A stretch of 64,000 nt of DNA from Pseudomonas brassicacearum subsp. neoaurantiaca (GTDB taxonomy: Bacteria > Pseudomonadota > Gammaproteobacteria > Pseudomonadales > Pseudomonadaceae), in assembly GCF_013608025.1 (NCBI RefSeq), contig NZ_VDLV01000003.1:62001-126000 (forward strand). The letters run 5' to 3'. The first letter of the stretch is position 1. Each line of letters opens with the position of its first letter. A program made the translations under genes and the position numbers. The notes beneath the pieces were generated by a model. It searched no databases, had not been told where the DNA came from, and was given only the letters and a program-made list of their open reading frames with translations. Below, one piece after another: positions 24,667-33,539 of the stretch.

Positions 24667-24720
24667 GAACCCTCGTTATCAGCTTGGGAAGCTGGAGTAA
24701 TGCCATTATACGACACCCGC
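24667..24720 (-). pseudogene. Truncated tRNA-Gly(CCC), 5' part only (island junction)
   Basis: The minus strand reads as a tRNA-Gly from GCGGGTGTCG through the D arm, the anticodon stem-loop CAGC-TTCCCAA-GCTG and the variable loop. It stops being tRNA after GAGGGTTC in the T arm. The expected GATTCCC... and acceptor 3' strand are missing and replaced by unrelated sequence. This is the usual look of a tRNA gene used as an integration site, with the missing 3' part expected at the other island end. Confidence 0.8.
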
Positions 24721-24823
24721 TCAGAGCGGCTGACTTTGTACCAGATGTCGCCTTGGATTTGAAGTTTTTCTTTCCGGACGGTGAGGTTGTCCGTCTGCGC
24801 AGGCCTCAAAGCAGAGCGGTCTT

Positions 24824-24858
24824 CGCGGGCGAGCCTCGTTGTCGGAGGCTCGCTCGCG
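24824..24858. terminator. Hairpin downstream of phaG
   Basis: The arms CGCGGGCGAGCCTC (24824-24837) and GAGGCTCGCTCGCG (24845-24858) pair almost fully around a 7-nt loop, 8 nt beyond the phaG stop at 24867. There is no strong T run, so it may stabilise the 3' end or act as an imperfect terminator. Confidence 0.5.
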
Positions 24859-24866
24859 ATGACTTT

Positions 24867-25751
24867 TCAGATAGCCAGTGCATGGTAGTCCTGCACATAG
24901 CTGTAGCGCGGTCGGCTTTCGTGGCGGGTCGGCTTGAGGAAGCCCAGCAATGCGTCGCGGCTGTCGCGGCAAGCGGCTTTGTGTTCCATGTCCAGGAAAT
25001 GCCCGGTGGCTTGCAGCGTGGTGAAGGTGCTGTGCTGGACATGGTCGGCGAAGAGCCTGGCGTCGGTGGCAGAGGTGTACTCGTCCCATTCGCCGTTCAG
25101 GAACAGCACCGGAACGTTAACCTTCTTGGCGGCGTTGATGTAGCACTGCTGGTCGCTGTGCAGCACGTCGCTGATGTGGAAGTGCATCTGCCCGTATTCA
25201 TGCTCGGCCAGGCTGCTGACGTGGCGATAATTGAAACGCTTGAACAGCGGCGGCAGGTGCTTGCCGATCGTGTTGTTGACCAGGTGCCCGACACGGTCGC
25301 CGTCCAGGCTGCCCAGGTAGTCAACGCCGCGTTCGAGGTAGTCGCGCATCGGTGCGTTGAGCACCGGTGAGAACGAACTGATCACGGCTTTTTCGATGCG
25401 CCGTGGCCGTTGCGCCAAGGCGCTCAGCGTGGCGGCACCGCCCCAGGAAAACGACAACACATGCTCGGCGGCGAAGTGGTCGATCAACTCCAGGAGAATC
25501 TGCCCTTCGATTTCCTTCGTCAGCATTTTCTCGTGGCGGTTGTGGGCCTTGGACTTGCCCGCGTAGGGCTGGTCGTACAACACAACGTTGAATTGCGGGT
25601 AGAGGTTTTTCGCGGTCTGAGCAAACGACGCGGTGGTGGCCATCGAGCCGTTGACCAGGATAATGGTCTTTTGCGCGGCGTCTGCGCGATAGAACTCCGT
25701 GTAAACCCGATACTGACCCTGTATATCCAGCACAGCGATTTCTGGCCTCAT
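24867..25751 (-). CDS. phaG: PhaG, 3-hydroxyacyl-ACP thioesterase/transacylase-type alpha/beta hydrolase
   Basis: The ATG at 25751 (MRPEIAVLDIQGQYRVYTEF) gives 294 aa, the size of P. putida PhaG. That protein begins with the same residues, as I recall it. An alpha/beta hydrolase fold is shown by VNGSMATTASFAQ (oxyanion region), the nucleophile elbow LSFSWGGA (Ser102), GEWDEYTS (Asp) and TGHFLDME (His). PhaG links fatty acid synthesis to polyhydroxyalkanoate monomers in Pseudomonas by acting on 3-hydroxyacyl-ACP. It is related to RhlA. It is monocistronic, the first core gene next to the island boundary, with a hairpin after its stop. Confidence 0.9.
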   Translation of the reverse strand: MRPEIAVLDIQGQYRVYTEFYRADAAQKTIILVNGSMATTASFAQTAKNLYPQFNVVLYDQPYAGKSKAHNRHEKMLTKEIEGQILLELIDHFAAEHVLSFSWGGAATLSALAQRPRRIEKAVISSFSPVLNAPMRDYLERGVDYLGSLDGDRVGHLVNNTIGKHLPPLFKRFNYRHVSSLAEHEYGQMHFHISDVLHSDQQCYINAAKKVNVPVLFLNGEWDEYTSATDARLFADHVQHSTFTTLQATGHFLDMEHKAACRDSRDALLGFLKPTRHESRPRYSYVQDYHALAI

Positions 25752-26060
25752 GTCATAAGACTCCTGGCAAGCGGGTATGCGCGCAATGAGATTGCACGGG
25801 CAATGTGACAGGTAGGCATTCGCCTGGAAGATAAGGCCCATGTCGATCCATGACAGCCGGTCGACGGGTATTGTTATGGCGGGCAGTTTGCCGACGCATG
25901 AGGCGGAACCTGAGGGTTCCAGCCGGCAAAAAGTTTCTTAGAGGTATGGTGTGACTCGTCGGTCACATTTCGGCCGACGGTTTGATTCAAGCAGGGGGGC
26001 AGCCGTTGCGCAAGTGCTCATCGAAAATTGTTCGACACTTCTGCCCAGCGGTCATTTTCT
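25752..26060. other. Promoter region of phaG, no gene seen
   Basis: This 309-bp gap between rsuA and phaG holds no open frame with protein-like composition and no REP element. It presumably contains the phaG promoter and the 3' end of the rsuA transcript. No clear -24/-12 or other specific promoter motif was recognised. Confidence 0.4.
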
Positions 26061-26753
26061 TCAGACCAGACAGATTTCTTCCGGGCTCAGGGCGCGATAG
26101 CCACCAGGCTCCAGTTGGGCATCCAACACCAGCGGCCCCATCCGTTCGCGATGCAGGCGCAGCACCTTGTTGTTGAAGTGACCGAACATGCGCTTGACCT
26201 GATGGTAGCGGCCTTCAACGATGCTCAAGCGTGCGGACGTCGGCCCTAGCAGCGTCAGTTCCGCCGGTTGGGTGGTGAGGTCCTCGAACGCAAAGTACAG
26301 GCCTTGGGCAAAAGTGACGGCGTATTCGGCGGTGATGGTTTGCTCGGTCTCGACGTAGTAGACCTTCGGCAGCTTGGTCTGCGGTTGGGTCAGGCGTCGC
26401 GACCAACTGCCGTCGTTGGTGATCAGCATCAGCCCGGTGGTATTGAAATCCAGGCGACCGGCGATGTGCAGGTCATCCTTGTCCGGTTCGTCGAGTAAAT
26501 CGAGCACGGTCCGGTGCTGCGGATCGCGCGTGGCGCTGACGCAGCCGGGCGGCTTGTGCAGCATGAAATACCGCGCCGGTCGTCCTGCTTGCAGCACTTC
26601 GTCATCCACCTCGACGCGGCTGAATTCACGCACCTGTGCCTGCGGATCGATGACGGTCTGGCCGTCGATCCGTACGCGACGTTCCACTAACAAGAGGCGG
26701 ACCTGTTGGCGGTTGAAACGCGGCAGATTGCTGAGGAAGCGGTCAACGCGCAT
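26061..26753 (-). CDS. rsuA: 16S rRNA pseudouridine(516) synthase RsuA
   Basis: I choose the internal ATG at 26753 (MRVDRFLSNLPRFNRQQVRL), giving 230 aa. This places the catalytic Asp at 102 in AGRLDFNTTGL, as in E. coli RsuA; an ATG five codons upstream is possible. An S4 RNA-binding domain occupies about 1-60 (LLLVERRVRIDG). The synthase domain has YFMLHKPPG and EGRYHQVKRMFG. RsuA makes pseudouridine 516 in the small-subunit rRNA. The downstream end lies before the phaG promoter; the gene to its right is the CWC protein on the same strand. Confidence 0.9.
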   Translation of the reverse strand: MRVDRFLSNLPRFNRQQVRLLLVERRVRIDGQTVIDPQAQVREFSRVEVDDEVLQAGRPARYFMLHKPPGCVSATRDPQHRTVLDLLDEPDKDDLHIAGRLDFNTTGLMLITNDGSWSRRLTQPQTKLPKVYYVETEQTITAEYAVTFAQGLYFAFEDLTTQPAELTLLGPTSARLSIVEGRYHQVKRMFGHFNNKVLRLHRERMGPLVLDAQLEPGGYRALSPEEICLV

Positions 26754-26788
26754 GGACAATTCGGGCAAGGGAGCGGAGGGCGGGCATC

Positions 26789-27007
26789 TTACGCGATCGG
26801 TCGGGGCTTGGCGCGCAGTTGATCATCCACCCGGGCGCACTGCGGGCACAGGCAGGATTTGTCGCGCAGCTCGGCTGGCAATGCCTGGAGCACAGCCGGG
26901 TCGATGCTCACGCCGTAGCACCAGCAGGCGCGATCGGCGGTTTTCGGATTGGCCAGCGTGCAGTCATTGGCAGCACCGCAGGCCGGGCAGAGTTCAGGAT
27001 TATTCAT
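26789..27007 (-). CDS. Cysteine-rich CWC family protein, 72 aa
   Basis: The ATG at 27007 (MNNPELCPACGAANDCTLAN) gives 72 aa. The Cys pattern CPxC, C, CWC (ACWCYGVSID) and CLCPQC is the CWC zinc-binding signature. Its start overlaps the 3' end of the GGDEF-like gene by 8 bp, so it is translationally coupled. The family is conserved in Pseudomonas next to rsuA, but the role is unknown; a small metal-binding protein. Confidence 0.85.
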   Translation of the reverse strand: MNNPELCPACGAANDCTLANPKTADRACWCYGVSIDPAVLQALPAELRDKSCLCPQCARVDDQLRAKPRPIA

Positions 27008-27746
27008 AGCTGGAATGGGGCATTTCCACGCAGGTTCGATTGCTCCCGGTCTGTCGGGCGCGCTGCAGCGCATGATCGGCCCGGGACAGCAGGCTGTGCA
27101 AGGTGTCTTCATTCTGCAGCGTGGTGACGCCGATGCTGATGGTGACCCGCAATTGTTTTCCGCTGCAAAAATAGCGCTGCTGCTCGATGCGCTGGCGAAT
27201 CTTCTCGGCGATCTTCAGACCATTCTGGCCGTCGGTGTCCTTGAGCAGCAGGGCGAAGGCGTCGGAGCTCCAGCGGCAGATAATGTCCGAATGTCGCAGG
27301 TTATCGGTCAGGTCATGGGCGAGGCCGGTCAACAACTGATCGCTGGCGATGTGGCCATGGGTGGTGTCCAGTTGCTTGAAGTTATCCACTTCCAGCAACA
27401 GCGCGCTCAAGGGCTTGGGCTCGCGTTGGGCTTCGTGCAGGGCTTGTACCGCCAACAGGTCGAAACCTCGACGATTCGGCAGTTCGGTCAGGCCGTCGAG
27501 AATGGCTTGGGCGTCGATCCGGCGCTGGTAGCTGGCGATCAACCGATAGAGCACCACGAGTGCTGCCGCTGTCACCAGCAGGCCGATCAGCAGATTGAGG
27601 TAAAACGCCTTGAGGGCATTTTCCCGCAGCGAGGTGTTGGCGGCGTAATAGCCCAGCAACGAAGTCACCAGGAAGCCGGCCCCGAGCAAAATGGTCAACA
27701 GCAGCAATGGTGAGCGCTGGGAATACAACGGCGAGCGAAGCGACAT
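27000..27746 (-). CDS. GGDEF-domain protein with degenerate active site
   Basis: The ATG at 27746 (MSLRSPLYSQRSPLLLLTIL) gives 248 aa. Two membrane segments (about 13-33 and 47-69) anchor it in the inner membrane, and a GGDEF-family domain follows (DGLTELPNRRGFD, LEVDNFKQLDTTHGH). The signature motif is RWSSDAF (158-164) where active diguanylate cyclases have RW-GG(D/E)EF. Both glycines and the conserved Glu are replaced, so c-di-GMP synthesis is unlikely; it may be a binding or signalling remnant. No RxxD inhibitory site is seen before it. It shares a transcript with the CWC gene. Confidence 0.85.
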   Translation of the reverse strand: MSLRSPLYSQRSPLLLLTILLGAGFLVTSLLGYYAANTSLRENALKAFYLNLLIGLLVTAAALVVLYRLIASYQRRIDAQAILDGLTELPNRRGFDLLAVQALHEAQREPKPLSALLLEVDNFKQLDTTHGHIASDQLLTGLAHDLTDNLRHSDIICRWSSDAFALLLKDTDGQNGLKIAEKIRQRIEQQRYFCSGKQLRVTISIGVTTLQNEDTLHSLLSRADHALQRARQTGSNRTCVEMPHSSYE

Positions 27747-27827
27747 GGCGATTCCCTTGAAGTGACCCAATGGAATCAGTTTAGTGGCCTTGCGGAAAAA
27801 GGTATTTGGATTTGCGGTGTCTGGATG

Positions 27828-27859
27828 CTGTGGTGAGCGAGCGGGCTCCCCCACCACAG
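27828..27859. terminator. Imperfect hairpin after the guanidine operon
   Basis: CTGTGGTGAGCGAGC and GCTCCCCCACCACAG pair at 13 of 15 positions just past the allophanate hydrolase stop at 27868. It resembles a decayed REP half and probably protects or ends the operon transcript. Confidence 0.4.
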
Positions 27860-27867
27860 GTTCACCG

Positions 27868-29646
27868 TTATTTCAGACTAAGCAGATAAGTTCGCCAACC
27901 TCCCAGGTGACTGATGTCCTGCGCCCCCTCCAGGCCATACGGCTCGCAAATGAAACCGCTTTCCCAGCGCCCATCGGCCAGTTGCACCTTGCCCAGCCCA
28001 AGCGGCGCGGGAATACCGGTCAGGAACGAGCCCAACTCACTGCTCGGCAGCTCCCAGACTTCCACTTCGATTGCCACGCCGCCTTCATCGACGCGAAGCA
28101 TGCCGGGACGCAGTGGCGGGCCGCCGGCCAAGGCATAGAGGCGGTAATCCGGCGAGCTGTGGGTCGCCTCGATCAGCCGGGCGCCGCGTTGCTTGAGTTG
28201 CCAGTTCAATGCCAACCCATCCAGGTGCGCGCCGCACACCACCAATCGAGCCCGATCATGGCGCGCCGGATGGGCGGGTATTGGCAAGTCAGGCAGTTGC
28301 TGGCGTTGCAAGGCGTCGGCCACGCCCAGCAGGTATTGATCGGTGAAAGCCCGGCCAAACAGCGTCACGCCCCAAGGCAGACCGTTAGCCATGAAGGCGC
28401 TGGGCACGGCGACGGCGGCGTAGTCCAGCAGGTTCATGAAGTTGGTGTAGTAACCCAGCTCCGCATTGCGCAGCACGGGTTCGGCGGCGAGTTCGGCAAG
28501 CGTCACCGGGCGCCCGATGGTCGGGGTGAGCACGCAATCGAGCGCTTCCATCGCACGGTCGCACCGGGCCTTGAGCGCTTGCAAACGGTACTGGGCGCGG
28601 AAGGTTTCGACGCCCGTCACGGTAGGCGCTTTCGCCAATACGGCGCGGATCACTGGCAATACCGTGTCGGGTTCTTCCTCTATCAGCTCCCCGGCGACGC
28701 TGTAGCGCTCGGCGACCCAAGGCCCTTCATAGAGCAAGCGTGCGGCTTCGAGGAACGGCGACAAATCCAGCTCGACGGCTTCGCCGCCCAGGTGTTCGAG
28801 TCGCTCGATGGCTTCGCGAAACAACCGTGGGCCTTCGTCACAGCCGAAAAATTCGAGGTCTTGCCAACGAGGCACGCCGAAGCGAAAGCGCCTTGGTGCG
28901 CCGAACGCCGAGCCGTCGTTCCATTGCGGGTTGCGGCGGCTGTATTCGTCGCGCGGGTCGAGATGCGCAGTCAATGCCAACAGTTGGCTGGCTTCCCGCG
29001 CCGTCGCGGTGAATGTGGTCACGCAATCCAGCGTCCGGCAGGCCGGCACCACGCCTGCGGTGGAAATCAAGCCTTTGGTGGCTTTAAGTCCCACCAAGTT
29101 ATTCAGCGCCGCAGGCACACGGCCTGAGCCCGCAGTGTCGGTGCCCAAGGCAAAGCTTGCCACGCCCAGGGCCACCGCCAGCGGCGAGCCGGCACTCGAG
29201 CCACCCGACGGATAGTCCGCCAATACGCTGTTACGACAGGCACCGTAAGGCGTGCGGGTGCCGTTGAGCCCGGTGGCGAATTGATCGAGATTGGTCTTGC
29301 CCAGGGGAATGGCGCCCAGCGCCAGCAATTGCTCGACCACTGTGGCCGAACGCTGCGGCACGTAGGCGAACGCCGGGCAGGCGGCGGTGGTGGGAATGCC
29401 GGCCAGGTCGATGTTGTCCTTGATGGCGAACGGCACGCCGTACAACGGCAGACTTTCCAAGTCGCGGCTTTCCAGCGCGGTCAGGTAGGGCTCCAGCTCC
29501 TCGGGCGAGAGCAGGTGGATGAACAGGTGATAGTCCGGGTTGAGCGCAGCGGCTTTTTCCCGCAGGGCGAGCAAAAGTTCGCGCGGTGTCGTTTCGCCGT
29601 TGCGGTAGGCGTCACGCAGGTTGTCCAGGCGCAGAGAGAGGTTCAT
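27868..29646 (-). CDS. atzF: Allophanate hydrolase
   Basis: The ATG at 29646 (MNLSLRLDNLRDAYRNGETT) gives 592 aa. The N-terminal two thirds are an amidase-signature enzyme: Lys76 (VPFAIKDNIDLAGIP), the Ser-rich loop YPSGGSSAGS (about 145-154) and nucleophile Ser174 (TDTAGSGRVP). The C-terminal 150 residues are the AtzF-type domain. It hydrolyses allophanate to ammonia and CO2. It is the last gene of the operon, 22 nt after the carboxylase. In the guanidine route it completes nitrogen release after the carboxylase and deiminase steps. The same enzyme also serves urea amidolyase pathways. Confidence 0.93.
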   Translation of the reverse strand: MNLSLRLDNLRDAYRNGETTPRELLLALREKAAALNPDYHLFIHLLSPEELEPYLTALESRDLESLPLYGVPFAIKDNIDLAGIPTTAACPAFAYVPQRSATVVEQLLALGAIPLGKTNLDQFATGLNGTRTPYGACRNSVLADYPSGGSSAGSPLAVALGVASFALGTDTAGSGRVPAALNNLVGLKATKGLISTAGVVPACRTLDCVTTFTATAREASQLLALTAHLDPRDEYSRRNPQWNDGSAFGAPRRFRFGVPRWQDLEFFGCDEGPRLFREAIERLEHLGGEAVELDLSPFLEAARLLYEGPWVAERYSVAGELIEEEPDTVLPVIRAVLAKAPTVTGVETFRAQYRLQALKARCDRAMEALDCVLTPTIGRPVTLAELAAEPVLRNAELGYYTNFMNLLDYAAVAVPSAFMANGLPWGVTLFGRAFTDQYLLGVADALQRQQLPDLPIPAHPARHDRARLVVCGAHLDGLALNWQLKQRGARLIEATHSSPDYRLYALAGGPPLRPGMLRVDEGGVAIEVEVWELPSSELGSFLTGIPAPLGLGKVQLADGRWESGFICEPYGLEGAQDISHLGGWRTYLLSLK

Positions 29647-29668
29647 CGCATGAGTCCCTTGGTTGAGT

Positions 29669-32600
29669 TCAGTCACGTTCCAGCACCACGACACGCTGTC
29701 CGGCGCGCACCGCGGAACCGGGCTGGACGCGCACTTCGCGTACCACCCCGGCCATGGGCGCGATCACCGGGATCTCCATCTTCATGGACTCCAGAATCAC
29801 CAACACGTCACCGGCTGCGACTCGCGCGCCCACTTCTATCTGGACTTGCCAGAGATTGCCGGCGATGTGGCTATCGATGCTCAATTGGCCCTCGCCCAGC
29901 AACGCCTCTTCGCTCGGTGCGGGTGTCGGTTCCTCGCTGTCGAAATGTGCCTGGCCACTGGCGATCCAACGCTCACGCTCGGCACGGAACGCCTGTTGCT
30001 GTTGCTGGCGGAACGCGGCGATGCTGTCCGCTTCCCGGGTAAGGAAACCCTGGTAATCGGCGAGGTTGAGTTGGCTGTGTTCGATATTCAGGTCGAAGCG
30101 GCCCAGCGGAAAATCCCGCCGGATGCGCAACAGCTCATCGGCACTGACCGGGTAGAAGCGGATCTGGTCGAAGAACCGCAGTAGCCAGGGCTTGCCATCG
30201 AACGCGGCGACGTCCCGGTAGCGATTCCACATCTGCAACGTGCGCCCGACGAACTGATAGCCGCCCGGACCTTCCATGCCATACACGCACATATAGGCGC
30301 CGCCGATGCCCACCGAGTTTTCCGCGGTCCAGGTCCGGGCCGGGTTGTATTTGGTGGTCACCAGCCGATGCCGTGGATCGAGCGGGGTGGCGACCGGCGC
30401 CCCGAGGTAGACGTCCCCCAGGCCCATCACCAGATAGCTCGCGTCGAATACCGTGCGTTGCACTTCGTCGAGGTTCGGCAGGTCGTTGATGCGTCGGATG
30501 AACTCCAGGTTGCTTGGGCACCAAGGGGCGTCCTTGCGCACGGTGGTCATGTATTTTTCGATGGCCAGTTGGCAGGCCGGGTCGTCCCAGGACAGCGGCA
30601 GGTGGACGATGCGCGACGGCACCTGCAGGTCTTGCGCGGCGCAGACGGCATCCCATTCGCCAGCGACGATGGCCAGCAGGTCGGCCAGCGGCAGTTGCTC
30701 GGGTTGGTAATGCACTTGCAGCGAGCGAATGCCCGGCGTCAGGTCGATCACGCCGTGCAGGTGCTTTTGTTCCAGTGCCTGCATCAAGGCGTGGGCGCGG
30801 AAGCGCAGCACCAGGTCCAGTTCAGGGGCGCCGATTTCCAGCAGCAGATGGGTGTCGCCGGATAATCTTGCCACTAGACGCGTATCGTCCTGCCCGATAT
30901 CCAACACCACCGGCGACACCACTCCCTGTGGGAGCGAGCTTGCTCGCGATTGCGGCGGGACATCCAGAATCGATGGGACTGACAGACCGCTATCGCGAGC
31001 AAGCTCGCTCCCACAGGGGGGGCATTGCAGGACCAGTGATCGGGCGGTCGAGATATCCACCGGCACAAACCTGACCTTGTCCCCCGCCTTGAGCTGCCCC
31101 AATTGCCACAGGTCTGCCTCGATCACCGTCACCGGGCAGACGAAACCACCCAGGCTCGGGCCGTCGGGGCCGAGGATGACGGGCATGTCGCCGGTGAAGT
31201 CCACGGCGCCGATGGCATACGGGTTGTCGTGGATGTTGGATGGGTGCAGGCCCGCTTCGCCGCCGTCGGCCCGGACCCATTCCGGCTTCGGCCCGATCAG
31301 CCGCACGCCGGTTCGGCTGGAGTTGAAATGCACTTCCCATGACGTGTCGAAGAACGTCTGGATATAGCGCTCGGTGAAATATTCCGGTGCGCCGTGTGGA
31401 CCGTAGATGACGCGGATGTGCCGCACGGGTGGCAACAGGAGCGGCGGCGCGTCGATTGGCGGCAACGCGGCGTGCTCATCCAGCGCCGCCAGGTGCAGCA
31501 CATCGCCGGTGCACAACGCCCGTCCGCCGTGGCCGCCGAACTGGCCGAGGGTGAAGGTGCTTTTGCTGCCCAGGTAATCCGGCACTTGCAAGCCACCTTG
31601 CAGGCACAGGTAGCTGCGCGCCCCGGCGCCGCTGATGGTGCCCAGGGCGAGGGTGGATCCGGCGGCGATCGACAGCGGAGTGTTCATTGGCACCGCCTCG
31701 CCGTCCAGGGTCGGGGCAATTTGCGCACCAGTCACCGCCACTCGCGCGTCGCAGTTGAAGCGCAGCAGCGGCCCGCTCATGGTGATTTCCAGGGCCGCCG
31801 CGCCTTCGTCATTGCCCAACAGGCGATTGCCCAGGCGCAGCGAACGGCTGTCCATCGGACCCGACGGCGGTACGCCCACGGCCCAATAACCGAGGCGGCC
31901 AGGGTAATCCTGGACGCTTGTCTGGGTGCCGGGGCTGAGCACCTCGAAGGTGCTGGCGCGGTAGGCCAGGGTTTCCAGGCAGCGCGTCCAGGGCTGGCCG
32001 TTGGCGAAGGGCGCGTCGAGCAGAATCTGTTGCAGGTAGGTGCGATTGGTTTCCACGCCGTACAGCAGACTTTCGTCCAACACTTGGTACAGGCCCAGGC
32101 GCGCCAGCTCACGCGTCGGAGCCCAACGAATGACCTTGGCGATCATCGGATCGAAGTAGGGGGGGATCTGGCAGCCGGCCTCGACCCACGTGTCGATGCG
32201 CAGTTGTCGGCCGTCGGCCTTGGGGAATTTCACGGCAGTGAGCAGCCCTGGGCTTGGCTGGAAATCCCGGCCTGGGTCCTCGGCATACAGGCGCGCCTGG
32301 ATCGCGTGGCCGCAGGCTTTCAACCCCAGGCTCAGTTCGCTCAACGGCGGCAGTTCGCCGGCGGCCAATTGCACCATCCAGCGCACCAGGTCCACGCCCC
32401 ACACCTGCTCGGTGACGCCGTGCTCCACCTGCAATCGGGTGTTCACCTCCAGGAAGTAGAAGCGCCCGGCGTCACTGTCGTAGACGAACTCCACGGTGCC
32501 GGCACTGCGGTAATTCACTGCCCGGGCCAGTTTGATCGCCGCTGCGCAGAGTTCGTCGGCCATGCCTTCGGGCAGGTTGGGCGCGGGCGTCTCTTCGATG

Positions 32601-33310
32601 ACTTTCTGGTTGCGCCGCTGCACCGAGCAGTCGCGCACGCCGAGGGCAATCACCTGACCGTGGCCGTCGCCGAACACTTGGACTTCGAGGTGCCGCGCCC
32701 GCTCGATGTACTTCTCGATGAACACGCCAGCGTCACTGAAGTTGTTCTGTCCCAGGCGCTTGACCGCTTCGAAGGACTCGCTCAGTTCAACATCGCTGCG
32801 ACACACGCGCATGCCGATGCCGCCGCCGCCCGCGGTGCTTTTGAGCATCACTGGATAGCCGATCTGCCTTGCGGCCAGCAACGCCGCGTCGAGGCTGTCG
32901 AGCAATTCGGTGCCTTCGAGCAACGGCACGCCGTGCCGGCGGGCCAGGTCCCGCGCGGTGTGCTTGAGGCCGAACACGCGCAGTTGCTCCGGTGTCGGGC
33001 CGATGAAGGCGATATTGGCGGCCTCGCAGGCTTCGGCGAACGCGGCGTTTTCCGAAAGGAAGCCGTAGCCGGGATGAATCGCCGTCGCGCCGCTGTGCCT
33101 GGCGATCGCCAGGAGCTTATCCACCGCCAGGTAGGTGCCCGCCGCCGCGCCTTCGCCCAGGCAGTGGGCTTCGTCGGCCTGGAGGATATGCAGGCTGGCG
33201 GCGTCGGCTTGGGAATACACCGCGACGCCTTGGATCTTCAATTCGCGCAAGGTCCGCAGGATGCGGCAGGCGATGGCGCCACGGTTGGCGATGAGGATTT
33301 TTTCGAACAT
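29669..33310 (-). CDS. Guanidine/urea carboxylase (biotin-dependent)
   Basis: This is a 1213-aa protein. Residues 1-450 are a biotin carboxylase (MFEKILIANRGAIACRILRT, HPGYGFLSENAAFAE, LKSTAGGGGIGMRV). About 453-755 are an AHS2/KipA-type domain (TSVQDYPGRLGYWAVGVPPS), then AHS1/KipI (about 800-1020). A C-terminal biotinyl domain has ESMKMEIP, biotin lysine about 1177. It is usually annotated as urea carboxylase. With a guanidine-I riboswitch and the deiminase pair upstream, guanidine is the more likely substrate. Residues about 765-796 are encoded by a REP pair inserted in frame between the KipA and KipI domains. Such a linker may be tolerated; whether the enzyme is active is untested. Confidence 0.9.
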   Translation of the reverse strand: MFEKILIANRGAIACRILRTLRELKIQGVAVYSQADAASLHILQADEAHCLGEGAAAGTYLAVDKLLAIARHSGATAIHPGYGFLSENAAFAEACEAANIAFIGPTPEQLRVFGLKHTARDLARRHGVPLLEGTELLDSLDAALLAARQIGYPVMLKSTAGGGGIGMRVCRSDVELSESFEAVKRLGQNNFSDAGVFIEKYIERARHLEVQVFGDGHGQVIALGVRDCSVQRRNQKVIEETPAPNLPEGMADELCAAAIKLARAVNYRSAGTVEFVYDSDAGRFYFLEVNTRLQVEHGVTEQVWGVDLVRWMVQLAAGELPPLSELSLGLKACGHAIQARLYAEDPGRDFQPSPGLLTAVKFPKADGRQLRIDTWVEAGCQIPPYFDPMIAKVIRWAPTRELARLGLYQVLDESLLYGVETNRTYLQQILLDAPFANGQPWTRCLETLAYRASTFEVLSPGTQTSVQDYPGRLGYWAVGVPPSGPMDSRSLRLGNRLLGNDEGAAALEITMSGPLLRFNCDARVAVTGAQIAPTLDGEAVPMNTPLSIAAGSTLALGTISGAGARSYLCLQGGLQVPDYLGSKSTFTLGQFGGHGGRALCTGDVLHLAALDEHAALPPIDAPPLLLPPVRHIRVIYGPHGAPEYFTERYIQTFFDTSWEVHFNSSRTGVRLIGPKPEWVRADGGEAGLHPSNIHDNPYAIGAVDFTGDMPVILGPDGPSLGGFVCPVTVIEADLWQLGQLKAGDKVRFVPVDISTARSLVLQCPPCGSELARDSGLSVPSILDVPPQSRASSLPQGVVSPVVLDIGQDDTRLVARLSGDTHLLLEIGAPELDLVLRFRAHALMQALEQKHLHGVIDLTPGIRSLQVHYQPEQLPLADLLAIVAGEWDAVCAAQDLQVPSRIVHLPLSWDDPACQLAIEKYMTTVRKDAPWCPSNLEFIRRINDLPNLDEVQRTVFDASYLVMGLGDVYLGAPVATPLDPRHRLVTTKYNPARTWTAENSVGIGGAYMCVYGMEGPGGYQFVGRTLQMWNRYRDVAAFDGKPWLLRFFDQIRFYPVSADELLRIRRDFPLGRFDLNIEHSQLNLADYQGFLTREADSIAAFRQQQQQAFRAERERWIASGQAHFDSEEPTPAPSEEALLGEGQLSIDSHIAGNLWQVQIEVGARVAAGDVLVILESMKMEIPVIAPMAGVVREVRVQPGSAVRAGQRVVVLERD
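30925..31017. repeat. REP pair (REPIN) inside the carboxylase gene
   Basis: Two REP sequences in inverted orientation form a perfect 26-bp inverted repeat: 30925-30950, with core GTGGGAGCGAGCTTGCTCGC, and 30992-31017. The middle resembles the REPIN at 33430-33518. It lies wholly within the open frame and keeps it open, adding about 31 residues. Confidence 0.9.
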
Positions 33311-33429
33311 GGCATTGCCCCCTCAGGCCTGCGTGCTGCCTGAACTGGGATGCGGGCCGTCCCGCAGTTTTCGATGGCCGACGGGGTCGTCCCCGTGGGC
33401 GAAACTTTCTTAAAAACACCATCAGACCT

Positions 33430-33518
33430 TGTGGGAGCGAGCTTGCTCGCGATAGCGGCGGCACATCCAACCTCGATGCAGCTGACAGACCGCTATCGCG
33501 AGCAAGCTCGCTCCCACA
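33430..33518. repeat. REPIN between carboxylase and deiminase genes
   Basis: The arms 33430-33458 and 33490-33518 are a 29-bp inverted repeat with the GTGGGAGCGAGCTTGCTCGC core. It sits in the 230-nt gap between the small ORF at 33540 and the carboxylase start at 33310, on the operon transcript. Confidence 0.9.
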
Positions 33519-33539
33519 GGGCCGGTGGCGTTCAGCCGA

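Noticed and set aside
24588-25370. A 260-codon plus-strand frame opposite phaG
   Set aside because: It starts inside the tRNA-Gly gene and runs antisense to a clearly recognised gene.
31394-33343. A 649-codon open frame on the plus strand opposite the carboxylase gene
   Set aside because: It is a high-GC shadow of the carboxylase. Its composition is Gln/His/Ala-rich and unlike a real protein, and the opposite frame has clear domains.
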